Below are positions 32,731 through 42,457 of a stretch of 64,000 bases of DNA, in pieces. A program made the position numbers and the translations under genes. Position 1 is the first letter of the stretch, and each line of letters opens with the position of its first letter. Source of the stretch: Candidatus Flexicrinis proximus (GTDB lineage Bacteria > Chloroflexota > Anaerolineae > Aggregatilineales > Phototrophicaceae); the NCBI GenBank assembly GCA_016712885.1, contig JADJQF010000003.1, forward strand, positions 1 to 64,000. Reading direction: 5' to 3'. The notes beneath the pieces are model-generated. The model made no database searches, had not been told where the DNA came from, and was given only the letters and a program-made list of their open reading frames with translations.

Positions 32731-34566
32731 CTAGGCGAATTTCGCAGGATACAGCTCGCGTGCCAGCTTCTCTTCCTGGTCGACCAACTTGCGGATCGCA
32801 TCGAGGCCCTTGGTCCAGAAGGCCGGATCGTTCAGGTCAACGCCCACCTTGGCGAGGATCTTGTCCGGGTAATCCGAGCCGCCGGCCGCCAGCACGTCGA
32901 CGTACTGCGGCGCGAATTCCGGACCGCGCTCCTGGTACAGGTCGTACAGGGCCAGCACGAGCAGCTCACCGAAGGCGTAGGCATACACATAACCCGGCGC
33001 CTGAAGGAAGTGCGGCACGTAACTCCACCAAGAGCCGTAGTCGTCGCGCAGGTTCACGCTGTCGCCAAACATGGCGCGCTGGGTGTCGAGCCAGATTTCC
33101 GAGAGACGCTCGTGCGAAAGCTCGCCTTCGGTACGGCGGGCGGTGTGCATGCCGTCTTCGAAGCGGTTCATGGCGATCTGGCGGAAGACGGTTGCAAAGG
33201 TATCTTCAACCTTGCCGAAGAGCATGGCCAAGCGGGCTTCCGGCTTGGGTTCTTTGGTCATCAGATCCTGAAAGACCAGCATTTCCGCGAAGACCGATGC
33301 CATTTCGGCGGTCGTGAGCGGGGTATACAGGCCCTGCCATCCGTTGGCCTGGCCTGACAGGTACATGTGCACACCGTGACCGAGTTCGTGGGCAAGTGTA
33401 CTGACGTTATCGGTCTTGCCGAGGTAGCTGAGAAACACGAACGGGTGGGCGCTGGGAACGGTTGGGCTGGCAAACGCCCCGCCGCGCTTGTTGGGCAGGG
33501 GGGCGGCGTGAATCCAGTTGTTGTCGAAGAAACGGGACGCGGCATCGGCCATCGACGGATCGAAGGCCTTGAAGGCGTCTACTACCATCCTGCGCGCTTC
33601 GTCCCAGGTATAAAACGAACTGGACTCTTCAAGCGCGAGCGGCGCATAGCGGTCAACGTCGGTCAGTTCGTCGAGTCCGAGCAGGATGCGCTTGAGCTTA
33701 TAATGGCGAGCCACGATGTCGTAGCTGCTGGTCACGGCCTTGATCAGGGCATCGACCACCGCGTCCGGGGCGAGGTTGCTCAAGTTGCGCGACGAAATCC
33801 ACGATTCGTATTTGCGGCGGCCATCGTTTTGCGCTTTGTCGGCGGCGAGCACGTTGAAGATGAAGTTCAGCTCCATCGACTTCTCGCGCAGGGTCTTGGT
33901 GACGGCGTCGGCGGCTTTCTGGCGCACCTCACGCTCGGGATCGCGCATTTTCTCCATGATCTGAGATTGGTTGAGCTTGGCGCCGTCGAATTCGTAGCGC
34001 ATCGCGCTGGTCAACTGCGTGAAGAAGCGCCCCCAGGCGGAGTTGCCGGTCACGGACTTTTCCATCAGCAGTTGTTCTTCGACTTCGCTCAGCTGATAGG
34101 GCTTATAGCGGCGGGCTGCCTCAAGCTCGAACTTGTACTTGGCGACCTGCGGCGCGTTGGTAATGTCCATCGCCGCCTCGAAGTCAGCGTCGTTCCACTC
34201 GAGGCCAAAGAAGACCGTCTTCTGGTTGAGCGCAGAGCCGAACTCGGTAACCTTTTGTACGAGCGCGCCAGCCTTAGGGTCGACGGCATCTTCGCTGAAC
34301 GAGAGATAGGCGAAGGAGCTGACACGTCCCTCGATGTCCTGGATTTCCTCGCCAAGTTTAATCGCCTCGACCATCTCGTCAGGCGTGAGCTTGGCGACGC
34401 GACCCTTGTACTTCGCCGAGTATTCGTCGGCCAGGCTGTGCGCTTTCTGGATGTCCGCCTCAATTCGAGGATCGTCATGGCTGGCGTAAAAAATGCTCAG
34501 ATCCCAGGTAACGGTCTCTGCGCCGGTCTTTCGCGCTTCATTCTCAGGTGCCGGGGTGTCCGTCAT
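32731..34566 (-). CDS. pepF: Oligoendopeptidase F (M3 metallopeptidase)
   Basis: A cytoplasmic zinc peptidase of 611 residues that degrades oligopeptides. The M3B active site is STLAHELGHGVHMY, with HExxH, and a downstream conserved Glu segment follows (TAEMASVFAEMLV). C-terminal motifs PHFLQAPGYVYAYAFGEL match the family. The ATG at 34566 (MTDTPAPENE) gives a normal length; the open frame upstream is likely untranslated. It is convergent with the sigma-factor operon across the hairpin cluster. Confidence 0.92.
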   Translation of the reverse strand: MTDTPAPENEARKTGAETVTWDLSIFYASHDDPRIEADIQKAHSLADEYSAKYKGRVAKLTPDEMVEAIKLGEEIQDIEGRVSSFAYLSFSEDAVDPKAGALVQKVTEFGSALNQKTVFFGLEWNDADFEAAMDITNAPQVAKYKFELEAARRYKPYQLSEVEEQLLMEKSVTGNSAWGRFFTQLTSAMRYEFDGAKLNQSQIMEKMRDPEREVRQKAADAVTKTLREKSMELNFIFNVLAADKAQNDGRRKYESWISSRNLSNLAPDAVVDALIKAVTSSYDIVARHYKLKRILLGLDELTDVDRYAPLALEESSSFYTWDEARRMVVDAFKAFDPSMADAASRFFDNNWIHAAPLPNKRGGAFASPTVPSAHPFVFLSYLGKTDNVSTLAHELGHGVHMYLSGQANGWQGLYTPLTTAEMASVFAEMLVFQDLMTKEPKPEARLAMLFGKVEDTFATVFRQIAMNRFEDGMHTARRTEGELSHERLSEIWLDTQRAMFGDSVNLRDDYGSWWSYVPHFLQAPGYVYAYAFGELLVLALYDLYQERGPEFAPQYVDVLAAGGSDYPDKILAKVGVDLNDPAFWTKGLDAIRKLVDQEEKLARELYPAKFA

Positions 34567-34702
34567 TCGTCGTTCCCTTTCAGCAGGCGTTTGAATATTT
34601 TTGAATGGTAACAGACGTATTGAGAACCAGCAAGGGAAAGAACGGAACACGCCGTTCAAGGCGAGAATCCCGTTCTTTCCGAGCAATTTACCCGCTAGAT
34701 AG

Positions 34703-36301
34703 TCACTGTGGACCGCCAACCCAGCCGATCAGCCGGGCGCTGCCACGCAGCGTGCCGGTCATGTTGCGCTGGTCGTATCCGTTGTTATTCACGATGTAGA
34801 CATCGCCGCGCCCATCTGGGGCGGTGGCAGACGGACGGCTCACGCCGATCAGTGCCGCAAAGGTGCCGTCGCCGCTGAACACCGGCTGGCACATGGTGGT
34901 TGGATTGGGCGGCAGCGGTGATGCGGAGTAGACGAACTGGCCCTGTGCAATGGTGGCGGCTGCGTCAACCATCACGCGGCCATAGGGACACTGACCGGCT
35001 AATCCGCCGATGACGATCCGCGTGCCCGCATCATCCCAGGAGGCAGCCATGCCAAAGCGCGGGAAACTCATGTCTTCGGTGCTGGCAATCGGGTTGCCGT
35101 CGACAGTCATCAGAACGATCTGGCTGGTCGCCGGCCCGATATTCTGGAAGACCACGTACTGTCCATCGCGTGAATAGGCTTCACTGGCGTACATAGTGCT
35201 TCCGGTTGTGCCGCGCAGGCGCACGGGCGTGACCTGTCCGGTGCTCACCTCGGCCAGATACAGGCTGCGTTCCTGACTCAGAATGTCAGTCGGATCAGTA
35301 GCGGCGAACGAAAGCAGCCGGCTGGTCACCCACTTCGGCGCTTCGACAACCGGCTGGTCGGAGACCTGGGTCACCGCGCCGGTCGTCAGATCGTAGACGA
35401 ATACGTGTCCGGACGAGGAGGGTGCATCGCTCGTGATGTCGCAGCCTCCTTGACCCGGGTACCATGTCGGGCAGGCGATCCGGTCGGACAGGAACGCCAC
35501 ATAGCGGCCATCTGGTGACCATGCAGGAGCCCAGTCGAATGACCCGGCACTGGTCAGATTGAACCACTGCGCCTGGGTGAGGTCGTACAGGAAGATGTCC
35601 AGATCGTAGCCTGTGGCGATGGCTACCGCGACCTGGCGGCCATCGGGCGCGAACGCCGGTGCGCTGAAGCGTCCGCGCTGCGTGAGGCTGTTCACTGTGC
35701 TGATACGGGCGCTCAAACCCACAGCGACATCGGCAACATACATGCCAGATGCCAGGCCCAGAGGGTCGGAGACCATATACAGGACCGCGCTTCCGTCAGC
35801 CGAGATGTAGAACTGATCGTCGACCTGAGTGCGGACTTCTACGATGGGAACGCGGCCGCCGGCATTCGCTGGCGAGGCATAGTACAGGGTAACCGTGTTA
35901 TTTTCGGGCTGGGCGGTCGAAAGGTTGGTGATCGTGCTGCTGTCGTTGGCGATCACGTAGGCGACCTGCGGGAACTCCAGGCCGTCGCGAATGTCCGCGG
36001 GGAGGTCGAGCAGCCGCGAGTTATCGGTGATCATCAGCGCGACCGGCTGCGGTGTGATGGTCGGGGTCAGGGTTGGGGTCGCGGTCAGTGTTATCGTCGG
36101 CGTCAGGCTGGGTGTGAAGGTGGACGACGGCGTATGAGTCAGGGTCGGTGAGGACGTCGCGCTGGGTGACGGCGTGACGCTGGGCGTGTGCGTTAAGGTT
36201 GAGGTCTCCGTTGGCGTCGGCGTCGGCGCAGTTGCCCCGAGATTACAGCCGGTCAGTCCAATTGCCAGACCCAGGCACACCGCCGCGTATACAAGCCGCA
36301 T
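34703..36301 (-). CDS. TolB-like beta-propeller lipoprotein with Thr-Pro linker
   Basis: An exported protein of about 532 residues. Signal peptide and lipobox (AIGLTGCN) are followed by an 80-residue Thr/Pro/Ser linker. The remainder is a WD40/TolB-type propeller with repeated WSPDGRYVAFLSDR, FAPDGRQVAVAI and YSRDGQYVVFQN motifs. It has no visible catalytic residues. The family binds partners in the cell envelope. MNSGELP at 36322 is an alternative start. Confidence 0.8.
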   Translation of the reverse strand: MRLVYAAVCLGLAIGLTGCNLGATAPTPTPTETSTLTHTPSVTPSPSATSSPTLTHTPSSTFTPSLTPTITLTATPTLTPTITPQPVALMITDNSRLLDLPADIRDGLEFPQVAYVIANDSSTITNLSTAQPENNTVTLYYASPANAGGRVPIVEVRTQVDDQFYISADGSAVLYMVSDPLGLASGMYVADVAVGLSARISTVNSLTQRGRFSAPAFAPDGRQVAVAIATGYDLDIFLYDLTQAQWFNLTSAGSFDWAPAWSPDGRYVAFLSDRIACPTWYPGQGGCDITSDAPSSSGHVFVYDLTTGAVTQVSDQPVVEAPKWVTSRLLSFAATDPTDILSQERSLYLAEVSTGQVTPVRLRGTTGSTMYASEAYSRDGQYVVFQNIGPATSQIVLMTVDGNPIASTEDMSFPRFGMAASWDDAGTRIVIGGLAGQCPYGRVMVDAAATIAQGQFVYSASPLPPNPTTMCQPVFSGDGTFAALIGVSRPSATAPDGRGDVYIVNNNGYDQRNMTGTLRGSARLIGWVGGPQ

Positions 36302-36505
36302 CGGCAGTTCTCCGCTGTTCATTAAAGAGGCCGCTATGTTACCACAGGGGCGGTACGCGCTTAATGACGCTCAACCCGCGCTTGAACGACTCTTTCGAAA
36401 CAAAACCCCCTGCTCGTTGGACGGCAGAGGGCTTCACAAGTCATGGATCGCGGGACGGACTAACTCGACTGCACTTAACCCGCAAACGCAATTCTTGAGC
36501 GCAGT

Positions 36506-37555
36506 CTAGCGATACCCGGCCAGAATCTTGGCGAGCGCGTCGGCACTTGGGCGGAGCTTGCTCTCCGGCAGGTGTGCCAGCGGCGTAACGGTGATGTTCA
36601 TGGTTTCCGGCAGGGTCATGCGCGGCTCTTCGTAGTAGATCAGGCCAGTCAGGAAGATGCCGTCACGGACCGACTCGTTGAGCGCGCCGATGGCCTGCAT
36701 ACGGTTGCGCGGGTCATGGTCGCGGCCCAGTTTCTTGAGGCGTACCGTTGCGCCACCGTGCAGTTCGACCTCGATGATCTGATCGGCGGGGTAGTCCTCG
36801 ATGACGATTTCCTCTTTCGGTTCAACGTAACCCGGGGCGAGATACTGAATCTCGTGCAGCGGGATTTCGTGTTCTTTGCCGTAGCTGTAGCTCTTGGTCG
36901 AGGAGTCTTCGTTGTTAAACGTAACGCACGGGCTGACGATGTCGATCACGGCGGTGCCGCGATGGTTCACCGCAGCCTTCAGAAGGGTTTCGACCTGCTT
37001 GGCATCGCCGCTGAAGCTGCGGGCGACAAAGGTGCAGCCGCTGATGACCGCTTCGAGCGCGAGGTCAATCGGAGGCAGGTGATTGGTGCCGTAATATCTG
37101 AGAGTCTGATCCTGATCGGCGGTGGCGCTGAACTGGCCCTTGGTCAGGCCGTAGACGCCGTTGTTCTCGATGATGTAGACCATCGGCACGTTGCGGCGGA
37201 TCAGGTGTTTGTACTGGCCAAAGCCGATGCTGCCGGTGTCGCCGTCACCGCTGACCGCGATGGCAACCAGGTCGTGATTGGCGGTGGTTGCGCCGGTGAC
37301 GACCGAAGGCATACGGCCATGGACGGTATTGAAGCCGTGGGAACGGCCGAGAAAGTAAGCGGGCGTCTTGGAGGAGCAGCCGATGCCGCTCATCTTGATG
37401 ATTTTGTACTGTTCCAAACCCAGGTCAAAAGCCATGCTGGTGATCTGGTTGGAGATCGAGTCGTGACCGCAGCCGGGGCACAGGGTGGACTTGCCGCCCT
37501 TGTAGTCTTCGCGGGTGAGGCCGATCGCGTTTGTCTTGATGCGTGGGGTAGCCAT
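36506..37555 (-). CDS. korB: 2-oxoacid:ferredoxin oxidoreductase, beta subunit
   Basis: A TPP-binding subunit of 349 residues. Motifs include LCPGCGHDSI, KMSGIGCSSKTPAYF, and the TPP signature VSGDGDTGSIGFGQYKHLIR with ENNGVYGLTKGQ. Together with the alpha subunit it decarboxylates a 2-oxoacid (2-oxoglutarate or pyruvate), passing electrons to ferredoxin and forming an acyl-CoA. It lies 22 bp after the alpha-subunit gene. The exact substrate is not decided by sequence. Confidence 0.9.
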   Translation of the reverse strand: MATPRIKTNAIGLTREDYKGGKSTLCPGCGHDSISNQITSMAFDLGLEQYKIIKMSGIGCSSKTPAYFLGRSHGFNTVHGRMPSVVTGATTANHDLVAIAVSGDGDTGSIGFGQYKHLIRRNVPMVYIIENNGVYGLTKGQFSATADQDQTLRYYGTNHLPPIDLALEAVISGCTFVARSFSGDAKQVETLLKAAVNHRGTAVIDIVSPCVTFNNEDSSTKSYSYGKEHEIPLHEIQYLAPGYVEPKEEIVIEDYPADQIIEVELHGGATVRLKKLGRDHDPRNRMQAIGALNESVRDGIFLTGLIYYEEPRMTLPETMNITVTPLAHLPESKLRPSADALAKILAGYR

Positions 37556-37577
37556 GTCTAAACGTCCTCGATTCCGA

Positions 37578-39422
37578 CTAAAGCTTGGCCGTAATTTGAT
37601 CGTAGACCCACTCAGGCGTCATGGGCAGGCTGTCGCCCAGGGCCAGAGAGGTTTTTTGCGTGCCGCTGTTTTCCAGTTCGATGTTGATGATCTGGTTCAG
37701 CTGGCCGTCGAAGTTGTTTTCGATCACGAAAACACGCTCGTGGGAGCGGACGAATTCGAAGACATCCAGGTTGAGCGGCAGCGCCTTGACGCGCATATAG
37801 TCGGTCCCGACACCGTCATCTGCCAGCCAACTGCGCGCCTCGCGGATCGCGTCCTCGTTGCTGCCGAAGGTGATGATGCCGACGCGCTTGCTGGCTGACT
37901 TGTCCCACTCGACATAAGGCGCGGGAAGGATGCTCCGCGCGGTTTCCAGCTTCTTGTGCAGGCGCTTCATGTTCTGCACCCAGTCGTCGCCGCGCTCGCT
38001 GTAAATACCCATGTCGTTGTGGCCGGTGCCGCGGGCGAAGTAGGCGGAGCGCGGGTGATTGGTGCCGGGCAGCGTGCGATAGGGGATGCCGTCACCATCT
38101 ACGTCCACGTAGCGGCCCCACTTGCCGAACTCGTCGATATGCTTCTGAAGGTCTTCGGCGTTGAGGACCTTGCCGCGCTTCATCGGCTCGTTCGGATACT
38201 CAAAAGGCTTGGCCATCCAGTTGTTCATGCCCAGGTCGAGGTCGCTCAGGACGAATACCGGGGTTTGCAGCTGTTCGGCATAGTCGAACGCGCGCCAGCC
38301 GAATTCGAAGCACTCTTCGACCGAACCGGGCAGCATCACGACCTGCCGGCTGTCCCCGTGACCGAGGAAGTGCGTGAAGATCAGGTCGCCCTGCGATGTG
38401 CGCGTTGGCAGGCCGGTCGACGGTCCCATGCGGGTGACATCCCAGATGACGAAAGGGATCTCGGCGTAATAGGCGAGGCCGGTGAATTCGGCCATCAGCG
38501 AGATGCCGGGGCCGCTGGTGCTGGTCATGGCGCGCGCGCCGGCCCAGCCTGCGCCGACGAGCATGCCGATTGCGGCGATTTCGTCTTCAGCCTGGATGAC
38601 CGCGACGGTTTCCTTGCCGGTATCTGGATCGCGGCGCAGATGCTGGAAGCCCATGACCGAGTCGACCATGCTGGTCGACGGGGTGATCGGATACCAGGCG
38701 ACGACCGAGACACCGCCGAAGATCGCGCCGAGACCGCCAGCTTCGTTGCCGGTGATGACGATCTTGTCGCCGTTTAGGTTCAGCGGAGCGAACTTATACG
38801 GATCCTGCTTCTGGATGTTGTCGCGCGTCCACTCGAAGCCGGCTTTGACGACCCCAAAATTCATGTCGGTCGGCTTGGCCTTGCCCTTGAAGTTGTCGAG
38901 CAGCGCGCTGTAAACGACATCCAGCGGCAAGTCGAACAGCTGGGCCACCGCGCCGACGTAGACCATGTTGCTGATACGGTCCTTGAAGTCCGGGTTGATG
39001 TCAAGCGACTTGACCAGTTCCTTCACCGGAATTTCGTAGTAAACGATGTCTTCGCGGCTGCGGCCCCAGTTCCAGTCTTTGGGGATAATGCACACGCCTC
39101 CAGCCGGGAGCTTGGAAATATCTTCCGCAGCGGTGTCCTGATTGAAGGCGATGCACATCTCGGTGGTCTGTTTGCGGGCGGTAAAGCCATCCTTGTTGGC
39201 GCGGATGGTGTACCACGTGGGCAGTCCCTTAATATTCGACGGAAAAAGGTTCTTGCCGTTCACCGGGATGCCCATCTTGAATAGTGAGATCACCAGGACG
39301 CTGTTCGACGTCTGGCTGCCCGACCCGTTCTTGGTGGCGACGGTGAAGGCGAAGTCGTTATAGATATAGCCGTCCCCGGCAGGTTTGGCCCGGGTAGACG
39401 GTGCAATATTGAGAGCGCACAT
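37578..39422 (-). CDS. korA: 2-oxoacid:ferredoxin oxidoreductase, fused gamma-alpha subunit
   Basis: A fused subunit of about 614 residues. The N-terminal gamma domain reads SQTSNSVLVISLFKMGIPVN and TVATKNGSGS. The alpha pyrimidine-binding domain contains GNEAGGLGAIFGGVSVVAWY, PITPSTSMVDSVMGF, the acid-base region VIQAEDEIAAIGMLVGAGWA and TSTSGPGISLMAEF. The ATG at 39422 (MCALNIAP) is favoured. It forms a two-gene operon with the beta subunit, indicating ferredoxin-linked central carbon metabolism; with no delta ferredoxin subunit nearby, a free ferredoxin is expected. Confidence 0.92.
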   Translation of the reverse strand: MCALNIAPSTRAKPAGDGYIYNDFAFTVATKNGSGSQTSNSVLVISLFKMGIPVNGKNLFPSNIKGLPTWYTIRANKDGFTARKQTTEMCIAFNQDTAAEDISKLPAGGVCIIPKDWNWGRSREDIVYYEIPVKELVKSLDINPDFKDRISNMVYVGAVAQLFDLPLDVVYSALLDNFKGKAKPTDMNFGVVKAGFEWTRDNIQKQDPYKFAPLNLNGDKIVITGNEAGGLGAIFGGVSVVAWYPITPSTSMVDSVMGFQHLRRDPDTGKETVAVIQAEDEIAAIGMLVGAGWAGARAMTSTSGPGISLMAEFTGLAYYAEIPFVIWDVTRMGPSTGLPTRTSQGDLIFTHFLGHGDSRQVVMLPGSVEECFEFGWRAFDYAEQLQTPVFVLSDLDLGMNNWMAKPFEYPNEPMKRGKVLNAEDLQKHIDEFGKWGRYVDVDGDGIPYRTLPGTNHPRSAYFARGTGHNDMGIYSERGDDWVQNMKRLHKKLETARSILPAPYVEWDKSASKRVGIITFGSNEDAIREARSWLADDGVGTDYMRVKALPLNLDVFEFVRSHERVFVIENNFDGQLNQIINIELENSGTQKTSLALGDSLPMTPEWVYDQITAKL

Positions 39423-39715
39423 GCGCGCCTGCTCCTTACAGAATATTGGGCGAGACTGTCTCACTACAGATTATGAGGCGTTTTCATCATAACACCGTCT
39501 GCGCAGCACAGACAACGGGGATTGTTCGTAACACACGCAGTAACGGAAATTGACCTGCATGTGGATGTGAAATTCAGACAGATTCGCTGTGAAGAGTCGT
39601 ACCGGTTGGTGGCGTGTAGAGATGCACTGAGTATGCTTCTGGCTATCTGAACCTGTGACTGACGACTAATCCTGTCTGGCGACGATCTTTCGCAACAACA
39701 CACTTCGATTTTTCT

Positions 39716-40363
39716 CTAGAGCAGCGGGATCATGCCCGGGTGCAGCGCCTCGGTCGTCCGCTCGCAAACGTTGACGAAGTGATCCGGATCGTGTTGGAAG
39801 TCGATCATGTCCATATTGACGACCATCACCGGGCAGTTGGTCCACTTTTCCAGCCAGCGCTCGTACTGCCGATTGAGCTGGGCGACGTATTCGCGCGGGA
39901 TTTTCGATTCCATCTGCCGTCCGCGCGCCTCGATGCGCCTCATGAGCGTGTCGAGGCTGGCTTGCAGATAGATGATCAGGTCGGGGTGGGGCAGGAACGC
40001 ACTGACGGCATGGTAAAGGCCCCAGTAGGTGTCCCAATCGCGCTTCTTCATGCGGTCCTGTTTGTACAGATTGCGCGCGAAGACCTCGGCGTCTTCATAG
40101 ACCGTGCGGTCCTGGATAACGCTGCCTGGATAATCCGCCAACTGCCGGTGATGTTCGAGCCGTTTGCCCAGGAAATAAATCTGCGAATGAAAGCTCCAGC
40201 GCGGCATGTTCTTATAGAACTTTTTGAGATACGGGTTCTCTTCGTGTGCCTCGTAGAAAGGCTGCCAGCCGAAATGGTCGGCGAGCATCTGGGTCAGCGT
40301 GCTTTTGCCCGCGCCGATATTGCCGGCGACGGCGACGAATGTGCGGGACTGGTTGGGAATCAT
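39716..40363 (-). CDS. Deoxynucleoside kinase
   Basis: A 215-residue P-loop salvage kinase (dGK/dAK-like). It opens VAVAGNIGAGKSTLTQMLAD. The substrate-binding and lid motifs are YEAHEENPYLKKFY, QDRTVYEDAEVFARNLY (with the D/E-R-S/T catalytic motif) and RIEARGRQMES. It phosphorylates deoxyribonucleosides in the cytoplasm. The ATG at 40363 is used; the open frame upstream is not homologous. The 293 bp between this gene and korA show nothing I can assign. Confidence 0.88.
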   Translation of the reverse strand: MIPNQSRTFVAVAGNIGAGKSTLTQMLADHFGWQPFYEAHEENPYLKKFYKNMPRWSFHSQIYFLGKRLEHHRQLADYPGSVIQDRTVYEDAEVFARNLYKQDRMKKRDWDTYWGLYHAVSAFLPHPDLIIYLQASLDTLMRRIEARGRQMESKIPREYVAQLNRQYERWLEKWTNCPVMVVNMDMIDFQHDPDHFVNVCERTTEALHPGMIPLL

Positions 40364-40546
40364 GGGGAAAAACCGAACAGGAGAGCGACGAATAATGCCC
40401 GGTAGTATCGGTGATTTCAGGGCATGATGCAACCGCCGAACAGGTCGCGCGGCCACAGCACACGCGCCATTTTGGAAATGTGCATACAATATGTTTAACT
40501 ACTGTACTTAAACCATACAGCATTTCATAAAATAGGCTGCATTGCG

Positions 40547-42445
40547 ATGAAGACGCTGCAAGTGTTGTGCCGTTTCGCCGTTATTGCCGTATCGACTGCC
40601 GCCGTCGCAGCGGGCGGGTTCATGCAGGCGCAAGACAGTGGGACCTCAACGCCCACGGCCACGCCGACCACGATCTCCGGCGTCTGTTCGTCGCTGGTAC
40701 GCGCCGCGATGCAGTCTACCGATCAGCAGTGTGGCGATACCTCGCGCAATCAGGCCTGTTACGGCCATATCCTGAACACCGCCACGTTTCGCTCGGTTGG
40801 GAGCCTGGAGTTCGCGGCGCAGGGCGATAAGGCAGCACTCGATCAGATCCAGACGCTCGACCTGAGTCCGCTTGATCTGGAGCTTGAACAGTGGGGCGTG
40901 GTGCTGATGCAGGCACAGGCCAATCTGCCGGATCAACTGCCCGGCCAGAACGTCACGTTTATCCTGTTTGGCGACGTCGAAATCGACAACGCCGCGGGAG
41001 AAGAGCTGCGGATCCCCGCGCAGCTCACGGGGCCAGCACGTATTCGTATCGCTCCGGGACCCAGCCGCGCCGTAATCGCCAACCTGACGCCGGACTCGAA
41101 TCTGTTCGCATCGGGCAAGTACTTCAATGCAGACGGCGATTTATGGGTGCGGGTGGGGCAAGCGCTGGACACCCGCGCATTCGGATGGGTCGAGGCCTCG
41201 GTAGTGGACACCGACCTGGACCTGCTGCCGAACGTCAGCCCGACCGATGAGTCGTTCAATCCGATGCAAGCTTTCTACTTCAAGACGGGTATCGGCCAAC
41301 CGCAGTGTGTCGAAGCGCCGCGGGACGGGTTGGTCGTTCAGACCCCACGCGGGGCCGGCAAGGTCGATTTCACGATCAACGGGATCGACGTGAACCTGGG
41401 ATCGACCGCGTATATCACGTCGCCGGACGACATCGACAATACCTGTATCTCGCTGCTTACCGGCGAGGCGATCCTGGAGTCGGACGATATTTCCAGGACA
41501 CTGCGCCCCGGCCAGCGGAGCTGCGTCTCCCTCGACGAAAACGGGATTGCAGACGGTCCGCCGTCGGTGCCGGATTCATTCGACCCGGAGGAGATCGGCC
41601 TAGTCGCCGTAGTGCTGGAACTTCTGCCTGATGAGGTGGAAATCCCAGCGCCCGCGCCGTCCAATACGCCCACGTTCACCTACACGCCGCGGCCGACGAT
41701 CCCGACAGCGACGCCGACGTTTACACCTACGGCAACCGAGACGCTGCTGCCCGGCCCGACTGCCGTGCCATCGCTCACGCCGACCAAGGTGAACAGTCCA
41801 ACCCATACGTTGACGCCCACGCAAACACTGACCCCAAGCCAGACGTTGACGCCGACTGAGACTCTGACTCCGACGGAAACCCTGACCCCGTCGAATACAC
41901 CAAGCGAAACACCGGTGCCGCCGGTCGCCTCGTTTACGATTGCGGTATCCGCGATGAACATCGCGCTTGTCGATACGTCAACCAACGCGCCGTTCAGCTG
42001 GTCATGGGATTTCGGCGACTCGAATACCAGCACGGCGCAGAATCCGGGACACAGCTATCCCTATCCGGGTGTGCCTGGGCAGATGAACTATGCCATCGCG
42101 CTGACGGTGTGTAATGGCGGTGGATGCGACACGTCCTCGCAGACGCTCACGCTGCCCAACTGCAACTTCGATACGACGCAGCCCCGTACCGTAAGCTTCA
42201 GTCCCCGGTTCGGGATCGCCTACGACGAACTGGTCGAGAATTATGCCGTCCAAAGCAAAGATCCATTCTGCAACCCGGCGACAGTCGTCGGGAACGTTAA
42301 CTGGCTGATGTCCGTCCCGAATGTGCCAGGTTTTGAGGGACAACACTTCTTCTCAACCGAAACAAACAGCGCTACTTTCTGCGCCGGGTACGTCCTCAAC
42401 GGCCCCGGCCCGTTCTTCTTCGATATGGGCGGGACTTGCCCCTAA
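40547..42445 (+). CDS. Secreted SH3b-like/PKD protein, paralog 1 of 5
   Basis: A 632-residue exported protein. After the signal peptide comes a conserved N-terminal domain with CSSLVRAAMQSTDQQCGD and RNQACYGH, then WGVVLMQAQANLPDQLPGQN and VTFILFGDVEI. An SH3b-like region follows (IRIAPGPSRAVIANLTPDSN), then the block NPMQAFYFKTGIGQPQC with a GSTAYITSP segment. A Thr-Pro linker leads to a PKD domain (FSWSWDFGDSNTSTAQNPGH). It probably acts at the cell surface by binding. First of four tandem paralogs; the short gaps suggest one operon. Confidence 0.75.
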   Translation: MKTLQVLCRFAVIAVSTAAVAAGGFMQAQDSGTSTPTATPTTISGVCSSLVRAAMQSTDQQCGDTSRNQACYGHILNTATFRSVGSLEFAAQGDKAALDQIQTLDLSPLDLELEQWGVVLMQAQANLPDQLPGQNVTFILFGDVEIDNAAGEELRIPAQLTGPARIRIAPGPSRAVIANLTPDSNLFASGKYFNADGDLWVRVGQALDTRAFGWVEASVVDTDLDLLPNVSPTDESFNPMQAFYFKTGIGQPQCVEAPRDGLVVQTPRGAGKVDFTINGIDVNLGSTAYITSPDDIDNTCISLLTGEAILESDDISRTLRPGQRSCVSLDENGIADGPPSVPDSFDPEEIGLVAVVLELLPDEVEIPAPAPSNTPTFTYTPRPTIPTATPTFTPTATETLLPGPTAVPSLTPTKVNSPTHTLTPTQTLTPSQTLTPTETLTPTETLTPSNTPSETPVPPVASFTIAVSAMNIALVDTSTNAPFSWSWDFGDSNTSTAQNPGHSYPYPGVPGQMNYAIALTVCNGGGCDTSSQTLTLPNCNFDTTQPRTVSFSPRFGIAYDELVENYAVQSKDPFCNPATVVGNVNWLMSVPNVPGFEGQHFFSTETNSATFCAGYVLNGPGPFFFDMGGTCP

Positions 42446-42457
42446 CTTTCTCTGGAT

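Noticed and set aside
33367..34611. 414-codon open frame on the plus strand
   Set aside because: Antisense to oligoendopeptidase F, whose HExxH site and family motifs are clear.
36572..37561. 329-codon open frame on the plus strand
   Set aside because: Antisense to the strongly supported korB gene; no recognisable motifs.
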